Source: Jeotgalibacillus haloalkalitolerans (lineage in GTDB: Bacteria > Bacillota > Bacilli > Bacillales > Jeotgalibacillaceae). From it: a stretch of DNA of 64,000 nucleotides. Within the stretch, counting starts at the first letter, position 1. Each line of letters starts with the position of its first letter. The DNA lies in NCBI RefSeq assembly GCF_034427455.1, contig NZ_JAXQNN010000004.1:124001-188000 (forward strand), written 5' to 3'. The position numbers and the translations under genes are program-made. This document shows positions 26,866 through 36,633 of the stretch, one piece after another. The notes beneath the pieces were generated by a model. The model had not been told where the DNA came from. It saw only the letters and a list, made by a program, of their open reading frames with translations, and did no database searches.

Positions 26866-27051
26866 TTGGCATATTTCATGACATTATTCTGGACTTTTCT
26901 TTTAACGCACATGATGGCTTATGTTGTCAGCTCAATGAATGGCGTTCCTTATGAGTTTATGACGGCTAACATCATCGCTTTGATCGTAACTGTACTATTA
27001 TTTGTACTTGGTACAATCATTCCAAAACCTCAGCCTGCTGAGCATCACTAA
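26866..27051 (+). CDS. yjzD: Small membrane protein, DUF2929/YjzD-like
   Basis: A 61-residue protein with two membrane helices (FMTLFWTFLLTHMMAYVVSS and ANIIALIVTVLLFVLGTIIP) and a His-containing tail. Length and layout fit the DUF2929 (YjzD) family of Bacillales, found near comZ/fabH in B. subtilis; function unknown. I chose TTG 26866, six bases after GAGGTG; GTG 26857 falls inside that site. Its stop lies in a hairpin shared with clpB. Confidence 0.7.
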   Translation: MAYFMTLFWTFLLTHMMAYVVSSMNGVPYEFMTANIIALIVTVLLFVLGTIIPKPQPAEHH

Positions 27052-27089
27052 AAAATCATGATCCCCGGATAAAGGGATCATGATTTTTT
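27050..27089. terminator. Bidirectional terminator shared by yjzD and clpB
   Basis: AAAAAATCATGATCCC / GGGATCATGATTTTTT, a perfect 16-bp stem with an 8-nt loop. The yjzD TAA (27049-27051) and the clpB TAA (27088-27090) lie at the feet of the stem. Confidence 0.95.
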
Positions 27090-29664
27090 ATTTATTTACA
27101 ATTCTGTACTGTTCCTCTTCGCGCTCAATCAGAATGTGACTATGCGATTGCACATTTCCTTTTAGCAGTTCTTTTGCAAGCAGTGTTTCAATTTCCTTTT
27201 GAATGTAGCGCTTCAGCGGCCGTGCACCAAAGGATGGATTATAGGCTGTTTTTGCAATATAGCTGACTGTATCATCAGACAGTTCGACTGTAATGTGCTG
27301 TTCGGCCAAACGCTCCTGCAGCTCCTCAATCATCTTATAGACAATACCCTTCATGTGCTCCTCTGTCAGCGGGTTAAACAGGACGATATCATCCATCCGG
27401 TTTAACAGCTCCGGTCTGAAGTGACGGTGAAGATCCCCCATGACAAGTTCTCTTGCCTGTTCAATATCCCCGGATTGCTCCAATAAATGACTTGATCCGA
27501 TATTTGACGTCATAATAATGATCGTATTTTTAAAATCTACAGTTCTGCCTTTTGAATCGGTAATCCGCCCTTCATCAAGCATCTGCAGCAGGATATTAAA
27601 AACTTCCGGATGCGCTTTTTCAATTTCATCAAGAAGAATGACTGAATACGGCTTTCTTCTGACTGCTTCAGTGAGCTGTCCGCCTTCTTCATACCCGATA
27701 TAACCAGGAGGTGCACCAATCAGCCTTGAGACAGCATGCTTTTCCATGTATTCAGACATATCAATCCGGATCATCTGATCTTCACTGTCAAAAAGGGTGA
27801 ATGCAAGTGACTTCGCAAGCTCTGTCTTCCCTACCCCGGTTGGCCCAAGGAAGATAAATGAACCAATCGGACGGTCAGGGTCTTTGATACCGGCACGGGC
27901 TCTCAATACCGCTTCGCTTACTGCAACCACTGCTGCCTGCTGACCGATCACTCGTTCCTTGAGCGTATCTTCAAGTCTTAACAGCTTTTGACGCTCTTCT
28001 TCTATTAATCTGTTGACCGGTATTCCAGTCCATCTTGCCACGATCGAAGCAATTTCTTCTTCTGATACTTCCTCTCTCAGCAGACGGTTTTCATCGCGCG
28101 TTTGTTCATTTTCAACTTCAAGCGCAGTAATCTCTTTTTCAAGCTTTGGAATATGTCCATGCTTCAGTTCCGCTGCTTTTGAAAGGTCATAGTTGTTTTC
28201 AGCTTCTTCAAGCTCCCGGCGCAGTTTATCGAGCTCTTCTTTTTTCTCCTGAATAATGACAAGAGATTGTTTCTCACTTTCCCATTTAGCTTTCATGACC
28301 TCTGCCTGTTCCTTAAGTTCAGCAAGCTCCAGACGAAGCTTTTTGAGACGTTCAATACTCGCAGGATCTTTTTCTTTTGCAAGCGCCTCTTCTTCAATCT
28401 CAAGCTGCATCACTCTGCGGAATGCTTCATCTAATTCCTGTGGCATTGAGTCAATCTCAGTACGAATCATTGCGCAGGCTTCATCAATTAAATCAATCGC
28501 TTTATCAGGAAGAAAACGGTCTGTGATGTAGCGTTCAGACAGCTTTGCTGCTGCAACAATCGCACTGTCATGAATTCTTACCCCGTGGTGAAGCTCAAAA
28601 CGCTCTTTCAGCCCGCGAAGGATTGATACTGTATCATCCTCGTCAGGTTCCTGGACCATTACCTGCTGAAATCTGCGTTCTAGTGCGGGATCTTTCTCAA
28701 TATACTGACGGTGTTCATTTAACGTGGTTGCGCCTATACAGTGAATTTCCCCTCTTGCAAGCATCGGCTTCAGCATATTCCCTGCATCCATCGCACCTTC
28801 TGTTTTTCCTGCTCCAACAATCGTATGCAGCTCATCAATAAATAAGATGATCTGACCGTCACTGTTTTTTACTTCAGCTAAAACAGCTTTGAGTCTTTCT
28901 TCGAATTCTCCTCTGAACTTCGCACCCGCTACAAGCGCACTCATATCAAGTTCAAATACGATTTTGTCTTTCAGCCCCTCCGGCACGTCCTTTCTGACAA
29001 TCCGCTGGGCCAGTCCTTCAACAATCGCTGTTTTTCCAACGCCGGGCTCTCCAATCAGCACAGGGTTGTTCTTTGTCTTTCTGGATAGAATTCTGATTAC
29101 ATGACGGATCTCAGCATCACGGCCGATTACCGGATCCATTTTGCCTTTTTTTACTTCTTCTACTAAATCACGCCCATACTTCGATAGCGCTTCATATGCT
29201 ACTTCAGGATTTTGAGATGTCACTCTTCTTCCCCCTCTGATGTCATCGATCACCTGCTTTAAACGGTCAGGTCCTTCGCTGTGTTTTAAAAGATATTTCA
29301 CAATCTCCAAATGCGTCATTTTCATTAAACCGAGCATTAAATGTTCAATTGACAGGAACTCATCTTTATATTCCTTCATGAACGCTTCTGACCTCTGAAG
29401 CCAGGCACCTACATCCCCTGTAAAAACAGGGTCATATCCTTCTGAGTGTATGGTTGGAAAAGAAGCCATTCTGTCAGATAAGGTTTGCTTTACATCCGCC
29501 GGATCAAGATGAATACCACTCAGCAGACGTCCTGCAAAATCGTTATTCAGCAATGCACTGAAAACATGTTCTACATCAATGGAAGAGTGCTTACTATTTA
29601 CTGCGAGCTCTTTTCCACCAGCAAATGCATCCTGTACGCTGTAAGTCATTTGATCCAATTTCAT
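27088..29664 (-). CDS. clpB: ATP-dependent disaggregase ClpB
   Basis: A hexameric AAA+ chaperone that, with DnaK, pulls proteins out of aggregates; 858 residues. It has the Clp N-terminal repeat domain (1-145), the first ATPase with GEPGVGKTA and ILFIDELHT, a long coiled-coil middle domain (about 405-525), and the second ATPase with [16 protein letters not shown] and [15 protein letters not shown]. The middle domain separates it from ClpC/ClpE. B. subtilis lacks ClpB, so this is a difference from that backbone. A CtsR operator overlaps its promoter region; no CIRCE element was found. Confidence 0.97.
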   Translation of the reverse strand: MKLDQMTYSVQDAFAGGKELAVNSKHSSIDVEHVFSALLNNDFAGRLLSGIHLDPADVKQTLSDRMASFPTIHSEGYDPVFTGDVGAWLQRSEAFMKEYKDEFLSIEHLMLGLMKMTHLEIVKYLLKHSEGPDRLKQVIDDIRGGRRVTSQNPEVAYEALSKYGRDLVEEVKKGKMDPVIGRDAEIRHVIRILSRKTKNNPVLIGEPGVGKTAIVEGLAQRIVRKDVPEGLKDKIVFELDMSALVAGAKFRGEFEERLKAVLAEVKNSDGQIILFIDELHTIVGAGKTEGAMDAGNMLKPMLARGEIHCIGATTLNEHRQYIEKDPALERRFQQVMVQEPDEDDTVSILRGLKERFELHHGVRIHDSAIVAAAKLSERYITDRFLPDKAIDLIDEACAMIRTEIDSMPQELDEAFRRVMQLEIEEEALAKEKDPASIERLKKLRLELAELKEQAEVMKAKWESEKQSLVIIQEKKEELDKLRRELEEAENNYDLSKAAELKHGHIPKLEKEITALEVENEQTRDENRLLREEVSEEEIASIVARWTGIPVNRLIEEERQKLLRLEDTLKERVIGQQAAVVAVSEAVLRARAGIKDPDRPIGSFIFLGPTGVGKTELAKSLAFTLFDSEDQMIRIDMSEYMEKHAVSRLIGAPPGYIGYEEGGQLTEAVRRKPYSVILLDEIEKAHPEVFNILLQMLDEGRITDSKGRTVDFKNTIIIMTSNIGSSHLLEQSGDIEQARELVMGDLHRHFRPELLNRMDDIVLFNPLTEEHMKGIVYKMIEELQERLAEQHITVELSDDTVSYIAKTAYNPSFGARPLKRYIQKEIETLLAKELLKGNVQSHSHILIEREEEQYRIVNK

Positions 29665-29675
29665 CAGACCACTCC

Positions 29676-29692
29676 TTTGACCTTCTTTGACC
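29676..29692 (-). promoter_or_regulatory. CtsR operator of clpB
   Basis: On the minus strand, GGTCAAA-GAA-GGTCAAA, the tandem heptad recognised by the class III heat-shock repressor CtsR. It lies between the -10 and the ribosome binding site, only about 11 nt before the ATG, and abuts the AAAGGAG ribosome binding site. Confidence 0.93.
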
Positions 29693-29701
29693 TTTTGTCA
29701 T

Positions 29702-29731
29702 ATTTTATCATTCTCTTCATCAAATTGTAAA
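29702..29731 (-). promoter_or_regulatory. Promoter of clpB
   Basis: On the minus strand, TTTACA (29731-29726), an 18-nt spacer and TAAAAT (29707-29702), immediately upstream of the CtsR operator. Confidence 0.65.
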
Positions 29732-29805
29732 GAACCAGCACTTTACATCCAATCTCTTCGGTGGTTAAATTAAGAACATGTGATGCTAAAAAAATGGAGG
29801 ATTTT

Positions 29806-30636
29806 ATGGATATTGAACAATTGTGGTTATTATTAAAATTTACTTTTCTCGGACTGTTTCAGGGCTTTACTGAACCGATTCCGATCTCATCCAGCGGACA
29901 CCTTCAGCTGGCTCAATATTTTCTTGGGATTGAAATTGAAGGTAACAACTTCACTTTTGAATTAATGGTGAACTCCGCTTCACTGATCGCAGTATTACTT
30001 GTGTTCAGAGAAGATATTATGAGATTGATTACCAGAGGTTTCGGCTACATAAAAACAAGAAAGCCTGAAGATAAGACTGAATTTAATTTTATTGTGTACC
30101 TGATTATCGGTACAATTCCTGCCGGTGTGATCGGTGTGCTGTTTGATGACGATATTTCCCGTCTATCCGGTCCTCAGACTGTGGCAATTACGCTGATGAT
30201 CACTGGTATCGCTCTATTTCTGATCAGAAATCTTCGTGGGAAACGCGGTGAAAGCGGTATGTCTATAAAAGATGCGCTGATCATCGGTGGTGCGCAGGCA
30301 ATTGCTTTAATTCCAGGCATCAGCCGAAGCGGTGCTACAATTGTAGCTGCAATGGCCAGAGGGATTCACCAGGAAACGGCACTTCGCTACTCTTTCCTGT
30401 TGTTTGTACCTGTCAGCCTTGGCGGGATGGTACTGAGCTTTTCAGATTTCCTGCAGGATGATAACCTGGCAGATCTGTGGATGCCGTATTTACTGGCGTT
30501 TATCGCATCACTCATCGCTTCTTACTTCTCGCTTAAATGGTTTATGAATATTATGGCGAAGGGTAACCTGATTTATTTCGCGATTTACTGTCTGACTGTT
30601 GGTCCAATTGTTTTACTGGTACTCTGGATTTCTTAA
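29806..30636 (+). CDS. uppP: Undecaprenyl-diphosphatase
   Basis: An integral membrane enzyme that recycles undecaprenyl pyrophosphate for cell-wall synthesis and gives bacitracin tolerance. The 276 residues hold the BacA/UppP signatures [20 protein letters not shown] and [17 protein letters not shown], with about eight membrane helices. ATG 29806 is preceded by GGAGG at six bases; an upstream in-frame GTG (29761) has no such site. It is monocistronic. Confidence 0.95.
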   Translation: MDIEQLWLLLKFTFLGLFQGFTEPIPISSSGHLQLAQYFLGIEIEGNNFTFELMVNSASLIAVLLVFREDIMRLITRGFGYIKTRKPEDKTEFNFIVYLIIGTIPAGVIGVLFDDDISRLSGPQTVAITLMITGIALFLIRNLRGKRGESGMSIKDALIIGGAQAIALIPGISRSGATIVAAMARGIHQETALRYSFLLFVPVSLGGMVLSFSDFLQDDNLADLWMPYLLAFIASLIASYFSLKWFMNIMAKGNLIYFAIYCLTVGPIVLLVLWIS

Positions 30637-30696
30637 AATCTGAGTTTCCTTATGTACGTTGAGTGTGTGAGAATGTTTCAATTTTATTGATGATGA

Positions 30697-30732
30697 GAGG
30701 TTTGGCCGGGTTAATGGCTGGGCCTCTTTTTT
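30697..30732 (+). terminator. Terminator after uppP
   Basis: GAGGTTTGGCC / GGCTGGGCCTC, an 11-bp stem with G-T wobbles and an 8-nt loop, then TTTTTT. Confidence 0.8.
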
Positions 30733-31022
30733 GTGGTTGTGTGACAAAGGGGTTTAAGTCGATATGGTTTTAATGCTGCAGCTGTGCCTCGCGGGATGGT
30801 TATTCGTACACCTTTTCTAATATATCTATCAGCTTCCTGATTAATTAAATCACCTTTTATTTTATTCGACTTTTGCTGTTGCAAGGCAGGATATATCTAT
30901 CACCTTTTTTGTTATTCACTCAGCTCATGCATTTATTAAAGCACCTTTTCAGTTATTCGGCCGCAGCATCATCCGTATGCATCCTCCCCCAACTCGCCCC
31001 TCTAAAAACACCCCACTCAACA
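30733..31022. other. Gene-free region between uppP and yitW terminators
   Basis: About 290 nt without a credible ORF. It contains the degenerate direct repeats described at 30798-30960. Confidence 0.6.
30798..30960 (+). repeat. Degenerate direct repeats built on CACCTTTT and TTATTC
   Basis: CACCTTTT occurs at 30809, 30851, 30901 and 30942, spaced 42, 50 and 41 nt; three copies are followed within 2-4 nt by TTATTC. TATATCTATCA precedes or follows at 30821 and 30891, and TTAATTAAAT/TTTATTAAAG precede the second and fourth copies. This suggests a roughly 90-nt unit present about twice. Function is unknown. Confidence 0.55.
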
Positions 31023-31023
31023 A

Positions 31024-31060
31024 AAAAACGCCGAACCCCATTCAGGTCCGACGGTTTTTC
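31024..31060 (-). terminator. Terminator of yitV-yitW
   Basis: On the minus strand, AACCGTCGGACC / GGGTTCGGCGTT with one bulged base and wobbles, then T7, ten bases after the yitW stop. Confidence 0.8.
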
Positions 31061-31070
31061 ATATTTCCAA

Positions 31071-31379
31071 TCACGTAATCCCTAAAGCAATCTTAGCGTA
31101 GCGTGACATATTGTCTTTGCTCCATGGCGGGCTCCATACAATATTGACATCTACTTCTTTGACTTCAGGTACATCTGCAAGTGCTGCTTTTACCTGGTCA
31201 ACAATCACAGGCGCCAGCGGGCAGCCCATTGATGTCAGTGTCATTTTTACTTCTGTATTTCCTGCATCGTCCATGAACACGTCATAGACAAGGCCGAGGT
31301 TTACAATATCAATGCCAAGTTCAGGGTCAATTACCTGTTCAAGGGCACCCATAATGCTGTCTTTTACATCCTGGTCCAT
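31071..31379 (-). CDS. yitW: MIP18/DUF59-family protein (YitW-like)
   Basis: A 102-residue DUF59 protein of the PaaD/SufT type, associated with iron-sulfur cluster assembly or maturation. The signature DPELGIDIVNLGLVYDV and the reactive-Cys segment TLTSMGCPLAPVIVDQV are present. It is in the yitW position of the conserved yitS-T-U-V-W group, 60 nt downstream of yitV on the same strand. The client protein is not known from sequence. Confidence 0.9.
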   Translation of the reverse strand: MDQDVKDSIMGALEQVIDPELGIDIVNLGLVYDVFMDDAGNTEVKMTLTSMGCPLAPVIVDQVKAALADVPEVKEVDVNIVWSPPWSKDNMSRYAKIALGIT

Positions 31380-31439
31380 CGAATCACTCCTTTAACTCTT
31401 TGTGTTCATCATAACAAAAAATCCGCTTGACCGAAACTG

Positions 31440-32201
31440 TCAGGATTGCATGTGGAGGTCAAACCACTTTACCGTTTCAAGTAATCCTTTTCTTGTCACT
31501 TTATGACCTTCTGTTTCTTCAGTAATAAATTTCAGCAGCTCTTTTTTATCATAGGACTGGTGAATTGTTTTGAAAAACGTATAAGTCGGTTCATAAGGAA
31601 CTACGGTATCTGCTTTACCATGCCAGAACATCAGCGGTCTGTTATTCAGCTTTTCGGGATGAAGGCTCAGGTCATATGCTTCAAGCACCTTCAGCTGTTC
31701 ATCAATTTCTTCCTCACTCATTGGCAACTTGAAGCCGTTTCGTTCAAAATGCTGAATCTGCGCTTTGGCAAAGCCGACATATGCAGGTGAACCCATCAGG
31801 CTGACACCTGTATGGATCCATTCAAAACGTTTCAGTGCGCCAAGGATCGTGATACCTCCCATGGAAGTTCCTGCTGCGCCAATGCGATGCTCTTCTGCAT
31901 AACCCTGACTGACCAGCTCCTGTTTCATTGCATTAAATTCTTCGATGGATCTGACAACAATCTGCCAGAAGCGCGTACTCATGACCATTTCATCAGAGCC
32001 ATCTGACCTTGCACCGTGATAAGCAGCATCAGGCAAAATAACGTTAAACCCCTTTTCAGCTAAAAGGTATGCATAATGTAGATTGTGTTCTTTCGCACTC
32101 ATAAATCCGTGAAAAAAGAAAATCACGGGAGAATTTTCAGATTTGCTTTCTACCTGTAAACATGGAATACCTGCGATTTTTCGATTATGTATTTCGATCA
32201 A
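31440..32201 (-). CDS. yitV: Alpha/beta-hydrolase esterase (YitV-like)
   Basis: A serine hydrolase of 253 residues. It has the oxyanion segment FFFHGFMSAKEHNLHYAYLL, the nucleophile elbow GAAGTSMGGITILGAL (Ser), and Asp/His near the C terminus (WHGKADTVVPYE, EETEGHKVTRKG). The frame is open to 32261, but TTG 32201 is preceded by AGGAG at eight bases and gives the length and N terminus of B. subtilis YitV. It is divergent from yitU. The substrate is unknown. Confidence 0.85.
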   Translation of the reverse strand: MIEIHNRKIAGIPCLQVESKSENSPVIFFFHGFMSAKEHNLHYAYLLAEKGFNVILPDAAYHGARSDGSDEMVMSTRFWQIVVRSIEEFNAMKQELVSQGYAEEHRIGAAGTSMGGITILGALKRFEWIHTGVSLMGSPAYVGFAKAQIQHFERNGFKLPMSEEEIDEQLKVLEAYDLSLHPEKLNNRPLMFWHGKADTVVPYEPTYTFFKTIHQSYDKKELLKFITEETEGHKVTRKGLLETVKWFDLHMQS

Positions 32202-32333
32202 CTCTGATGCTCCTCTCAATCCTTTTCGCTCATATATTATCATATAACCAAAATGTGGCATACTATTTCACCTTATCCGGAACGAGTGATACAATTAATA
32301 TAAGTGACAATAGAAGCAGAGGAGCGTATTCAA

Positions 32334-33146
32334 ATGGATAAGCATTTAATTGCATTAGACCTTGACGGCACATTGCTGACAGATGAAAAAACAATCTCAG
32401 ACAGAACGAAAAAAACGCTCTTAAAAGCTAAAGAAGCCGGGCATGAAGTCATGATTGCTACCGGTAGACCTTTCAGAGCGAGTGAAGCATATTACAGGGA
32501 GCTTGGCCTCCATACACCTATCGTGAATTTCAATGGTGCCTATGTCCATCACCCGCTTGACCAGGGCTGGGGTCTTCACCATGAGCCGATGAACCTGAAC
32601 GTTGTAAAAGATATCGTTGAAGCTGTTCACGATTACGAATTTCATAATATGGTCGCTGAAATTCTTGATGATGTGTACCTTCATTATCATGATGAAAAAC
32701 TGCTGGATATTTTCAGTTTTGGCAATCCAACGATTACTGCAGGTGACCTCAGAACCTATCTTCCTGCGAATCCTACAAGCTTACTGATTCACGCAGATGA
32801 GTACCATGTGGAAAGCATCAGAAATCATTTAAGCGAGGTCCATGCAGAAGTCATTGACCACAGACGCTGGGGTGCACCGTGGCACGTGATCGAAATCGTT
32901 AAATCAGGTCTGAACAAAGCAGTCGGACTAAAGAAAGTAGCCGACTATTATGGTATTTCCAGTGACCGGATCATCGCTTTTGGAGACGAAGACAACGATC
33001 TTGAGATGCTCGACTATGCAGGAATCGGCGTTGCAATGGGTAACGGGATTGAAAGCGTCAGATCAACTGCCAAACACATTACAGGCACCAACAACGAAGA
33101 TGGGATTTCATTATTCTTAGAAGACCGGTTGAATATCAAAATATAA
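32334..33146 (+). CDS. yitU: HAD-superfamily phosphatase, Cof type (YitU-like)
   Basis: A 270-residue cytoplasmic sugar- or nucleotide-phosphate phosphatase. HAD motif I is ALDLDGTLLTD, motif II ATGRPF, and motifs III/IV are KSGLNKAVGLKKVADYYG and AFGDEDNDLEML, with a C2 cap. B. subtilis YitU has been reported to dephosphorylate a riboflavin precursor. ATG 32334 follows GAGGAG; an upstream frame extension lacks a ribosome binding site. Confidence 0.9.
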   Translation: MDKHLIALDLDGTLLTDEKTISDRTKKTLLKAKEAGHEVMIATGRPFRASEAYYRELGLHTPIVNFNGAYVHHPLDQGWGLHHEPMNLNVVKDIVEAVHDYEFHNMVAEILDDVYLHYHDEKLLDIFSFGNPTITAGDLRTYLPANPTSLLIHADEYHVESIRNHLSEVHAEVIDHRRWGAPWHVIEIVKSGLNKAVGLKKVADYYGISSDRIIAFGDEDNDLEMLDYAGIGVAMGNGIESVRSTAKHITGTNNEDGISLFLEDRLNIKI

Positions 33147-33183
33147 TATATCAATGGATGATTAAATTTAGTTTAATTTCTAA

Positions 33184-33309
33184 GGAGAACGGAGCGGAAG
33201 GCGGCGACTCCGGGACGAGTAGAGAGAAGCTGAGACCCCGCAGCCGAAGGCGAGGAGACTCAGCAACCTCCGTCCGGAAAGCGGCCGCCTGAAGCGAAGT
33301 GATCCGGTT
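33184..33309 (-). repeat. Dispersed GC-rich intergenic element, type A, copy 7 (reverse)
   Basis: Read on the minus strand it starts AACCGGATCACTTCGCTTCA, then GGCGGCCGCTTTCCGGACGG, has an internal CTCAGC/GCTGAG pair, and ends CGTCCCGGAGTCGCCGCCTT then CCGCTCCGTTC. It begins eight bases beyond the yitT terminator, so on that strand the order is gene, terminator, repeat. Confidence 0.88.
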
Positions 33310-33316
33310 ATAAAGT

Positions 33317-33351
33317 AAAACGGCTGCCTCTATAATAGAAGCAGCCGTTTT
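33317..33351 (-). terminator. Terminator of yitT
   Basis: AAAACGGCTGC / GCAGCCGTTTT, an 11-bp stem with a 13-nt loop, directly after the yitT stop; T-rich sequence follows on the minus strand. Confidence 0.9.
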
Positions 33352-33352
33352 T

Positions 33353-34246
33353 CTAATCATCTTTTCTGAAGAACCCAAAGATCCCCGTCGTCTGAATAAT
33401 ATTTGTAAATGCATGCGGATCTGTCTTATGAATAATCCGCTCAAGCTCAAACAATTCATACCGCGTAATAACCATAATCAGCATTTCCTTGGGATCATCC
33501 GCAAAAGCACCGCGTGCCGGAACAATCGTAATTCCTCTGACTAACTTATCATGAATGGCTTTTTTCAGTACTGATGATTTGTCAGTGACAATCATTGCTG
33601 TAAGCTTCTCATGTCTCGTATGCAGTGCATCGATCATACGGGTAGATGCATATAGCGTTACAAGAGTATATAGACCTTTTTCCCATCCGAACAGCGCACT
33701 CGCAAGGAGAATAATGCCTGCATTCATTGCGAAAAAGTAAATGCCCACCGGTTTATCATTCAATCTGGATAAAATCATCGCAATAATATCCATACCACCT
33801 GTTGAAGCACCCCACTTCAGCGTCATCCCCACTCCTACACCTGCAATTACCCCGCCAAATACTGCGTTAAGAAGAATGTCCGGGGATACTTCTACAACCG
33901 GAATGATCTCAAGTGCAATGGTTGTAAAACCTACGGAGATCAGACTGTAGATCGTGAACATCTTCCCTACTCTCAGCCAGCCGAGTATAATTGCCGGGAT
34001 ATTTAAAATGAGCAGTAATATCCCTGTTGACAGATTAATCGGCGTAAATTCATAAAAGATATTTGATAAGAGCTGAGCCGCTCCTGTAAAGCCGCTTGCA
34101 AATACATTTGCAGGAATTAAAAATAAGTTCAGTGCCACTGCATTCAGCACTGCACCAATAATAACGACCGCAATTTTCTTTGTTTCAAGCCACATCGTTT
34201 CCTTAGATACATGCGCCAGACTGAAGGCGTCTTTTGTCTCTGCCAT
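33353..34246 (-). CDS. yitT: YitT-family membrane protein (DUF161/DUF2179)
   Basis: A 297-residue integral membrane protein with five or six helices (about 25-225) and a soluble C-terminal DUF2179 domain (about 230-290, ending IIQTTGIFGFFRKDD). The segments SGFTGAAQLLSNIFYE and GVGVGMTLKWGASTGGMDII are family hallmarks. The function of the family is not established. It sits in the conserved yit order and is divergent from the DegV gene. The ribosome binding site (GGGATGGG) is unusually far, about 10 nt. Confidence 0.9.
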   Translation of the reverse strand: MAETKDAFSLAHVSKETMWLETKKIAVVIIGAVLNAVALNLFLIPANVFASGFTGAAQLLSNIFYEFTPINLSTGILLLILNIPAIILGWLRVGKMFTIYSLISVGFTTIALEIIPVVEVSPDILLNAVFGGVIAGVGVGMTLKWGASTGGMDIIAMILSRLNDKPVGIYFFAMNAGIILLASALFGWEKGLYTLVTLYASTRMIDALHTRHEKLTAMIVTDKSSVLKKAIHDKLVRGITIVPARGAFADDPKEMLIMVITRYELFELERIIHKTDPHAFTNIIQTTGIFGFFRKDD

Positions 34247-34403
34247 TACGCACCCATCCCTTCTTCATAAGCTGCTTACTTATACTTTACCTATTTTAAC
34301 CGCCCCTACACTAATCTGATTGTAAATTCCTCATTTAATCGCTAAACTGAGTAGTATGACTATAGTTTTATAAAACGACGACTAAATAAAAAGGAGCTAT
34401 TAA

Positions 34404-35267
34404 ATGAACATTCAACTGATTGCTGATAGTGCTAGTGATTTGCCGGGCGAATTTTTCACAGAACATAATATAACACTCCTCCCGCTTCATGTACATATAG
34501 GAGATGAAGAATACGAAGACATCGTAACAATTAAGTCTAAAGATGTATTCGATTCGATCAGAAATGGCGGTCACCCAAAGACCTCACAGGCGAGCCCTAA
34601 GAAAATGGAAGAAGTGTTTACAGACCTGGCCAAGTCCGGAAAAAAAGGTTTATATATTGCCTTTTCATCCGAGCTTTCAGGTACTTACCAGACAGCAGTC
34701 ATGATCAGAGATCAGGTGAAGGAGGAATATCCTGAGCTTGATCTGACTATCCTTGATACAAAATGCGCATCACTCGGTTATGGCCTTGTTGTCGTAAAAG
34801 CTGCTCACATGCTGGCAGAAGGTGCTTCATTTGAACAGATTGAAGATGAAGTAAAGTTTCAGTATGAGCACATGGAACACTTATTTACAGTAGAAGATCT
34901 GGACTATCTCGCAAAAGGCGGCCGCGTGTCAAAAGCGTCTGCATTTATCGGCGGACTGCTGAATATTAAGCCGCTTCTTCATGTGGAAGACGGGAAGCTT
35001 GTACCACTTGAGAAGCTGCGCGGTAAAAAGAAGCTGTTAAAGAGAATTATTGAAGTGATGAGAGAACGCGGCGATCAGCTTGATCAGCAGATGATCGGGA
35101 TCAGTCACGGAGATGATGAAGCGCTCGCTGAAGAGATGAAAACCATGATTGAAAATGAGTTCGGAACGACTTCTTTCTTTACAGGGATGATCGGTTCAGC
35201 AGTCGGTGCGCATGCAGGACCGGGTACACTTGCAATCTTTTTCCTGAATAAAAAATCTGCACATTGA
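34404..35267 (+). CDS. yitS: DegV-family fatty-acid-binding protein (FakB-type, YitS-like)
   Basis: A 287-residue DegV-fold protein that binds a fatty acid and presents it to the kinase FakA for phosphorylation. Visible are the N-terminal IADSASDLPGEFFTEHNITL, the HPKTSQASP loop, FSSELSGTYQTA, LTILDTKCASLGYGL and the C-terminal IGSAVGAHAGPGTLAIFF with the ligand His. In B. subtilis yitS heads the yitS-T-U-V-W set. AAAGGAG precedes the ATG. The next gene begins 13 nt after its stop, so they form an operon. Confidence 0.9.
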   Translation: MNIQLIADSASDLPGEFFTEHNITLLPLHVHIGDEEYEDIVTIKSKDVFDSIRNGGHPKTSQASPKKMEEVFTDLAKSGKKGLYIAFSSELSGTYQTAVMIRDQVKEEYPELDLTILDTKCASLGYGLVVVKAAHMLAEGASFEQIEDEVKFQYEHMEHLFTVEDLDYLAKGGRVSKASAFIGGLLNIKPLLHVEDGKLVPLEKLRGKKKLLKRIIEVMRERGDQLDQQMIGISHGDDEALAEEMKTMIENEFGTTSFFTGMIGSAVGAHAGPGTLAIFFLNKKSAH

Positions 35268-35280
35268 TTGGATTGATAAC

Positions 35281-36633
35281 ATGACGAATAAAGTACTGGT
35301 GATCGGCGGGGTCGCTGGCGGCGCTACATTCGCTTCACAACTGAGAATGCTGGATGACCAGGCTGAGATTATTGTATTTGAGAAGGATGGGACCATGTCG
35401 TTTGCAAATTGCGGGATGCCTTATTACCTTGGCGGATTTGTGAAAAAAAGAGAACACCTGATTGCAGCAACGCCTGAATCTTTTCAAAAAGATAAAAACA
35501 TTGAAGTACGGATCCGTCACGAGGTTATCCGGATTAACCGGGCAGAGAAAACAGTTACGATTAAAGATCATATTAAAGACGAGTCATATGTTGAGCGCTA
35601 TGACAAACTCGTTTACTCCCCGGGCGCTGTACCGATGGTTCCGGATATTAAGCATCTGGACAGAGGAAACTGTTACAGTCTCAGATCATTCAAAGACATG
35701 CTGAAACTTGATGAGCATATCACGACGAAAAACTATCAGTCAGTTTGTCTGGTCGGAGGCGGATTTATCGGGCTTGAGATGGCGGAGAATATGAAGGCAA
35801 GAGGCATCAAAGTTCACCTGGTACAGCGTTCTACCCATGTGCTGGGACTCCTTGAGCCACAATTCTCTGCAAAACTGGAAGAGGAATTAATTAAAAACGA
35901 TGTTGACCTTCATTTATCCGCGACTGTTGAGCAGATTAATGAAGACCGCACATTACAGTTATCGGACGGCACAGTCATTGAAGCTGACTTTTTATTACTG
36001 GCTGTAGGGATCAAACCGAATAAACACTTAGCTGAGAGCGCTGGACTTACAATCGGGGCAACGGGCGGAGTGTGTGTAAATGAATATATGCAAACGGATG
36101 ATCCGGACATTTACGCGATTGGCGACGTGATTGAATCATTTGATTTTATTACTGGAAAACCCAAACAGGTACCTCTTGCCTGGGTCGCACACCGGGAAGC
36201 TTACGTAGCAGCGCGTCATATCACTGGTGATCCTGTTCCTTTTAGAGGCATTCTTGGAACTGCAATTTGTAAGGTGTTTGAGAAAGATGCTGCGATTGTT
36301 GGGCACCATGCATCTTCACTTCAGAAAATGGGGGTTCCATTTGAAACAGCCGAACTTACGGCAAAGCAGCATGCGGGCTACTATCCGGGGGCTTCAGAGC
36401 TGTCACTCATTGTTCATTTCTGCCCTGATACGGGGAAAATATACGGCGCACAGGCAGTAGGACAGGGTGCGGATAAACGGATAGACGTGATCAGCACGGC
36501 GATCACCGGAAACTTAAGTGTACTGGAACTCCAGACACTTGAAATCGCTTATGCTCCTCCATTCAGCGCGCCTAAGGATCCTGTTAACATGATCGGTTAT
36601 AAGGCTGTCAAAAAAATGAATACAAAAAAATAA
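35281..36633 (+). CDS. cdr: Coenzyme A-disulfide reductase
   Basis: A flavoprotein that reduces CoA disulfide with NAD(P)H to keep the CoA thiol pool reduced, 450 residues. It has the FAD-binding start VIGGVAGGATFASQLRMLD, the single active-site Cys in MSFANCGMPYYLGG (near 43), an NAD(P)-binding GGGFIGLEMAENMKARG, and a dimerisation domain with the conserved Tyr pair region (ADKRIDVISTAI...). There is no rhodanese domain. Genomes with this enzyme often rely on CoA and bacillithiol rather than glutathione. The stop lies in a hairpin shared with the convergent regulator gene. Confidence 0.93.
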   Translation: MTNKVLVIGGVAGGATFASQLRMLDDQAEIIVFEKDGTMSFANCGMPYYLGGFVKKREHLIAATPESFQKDKNIEVRIRHEVIRINRAEKTVTIKDHIKDESYVERYDKLVYSPGAVPMVPDIKHLDRGNCYSLRSFKDMLKLDEHITTKNYQSVCLVGGGFIGLEMAENMKARGIKVHLVQRSTHVLGLLEPQFSAKLEEELIKNDVDLHLSATVEQINEDRTLQLSDGTVIEADFLLLAVGIKPNKHLAESAGLTIGATGGVCVNEYMQTDDPDIYAIGDVIESFDFITGKPKQVPLAWVAHREAYVAARHITGDPVPFRGILGTAICKVFEKDAAIVGHHASSLQKMGVPFETAELTAKQHAGYYPGASELSLIVHFCPDTGKIYGAQAVGQGADKRIDVISTAITGNLSVLELQTLEIAYAPPFSAPKDPVNMIGYKAVKKMNTKK

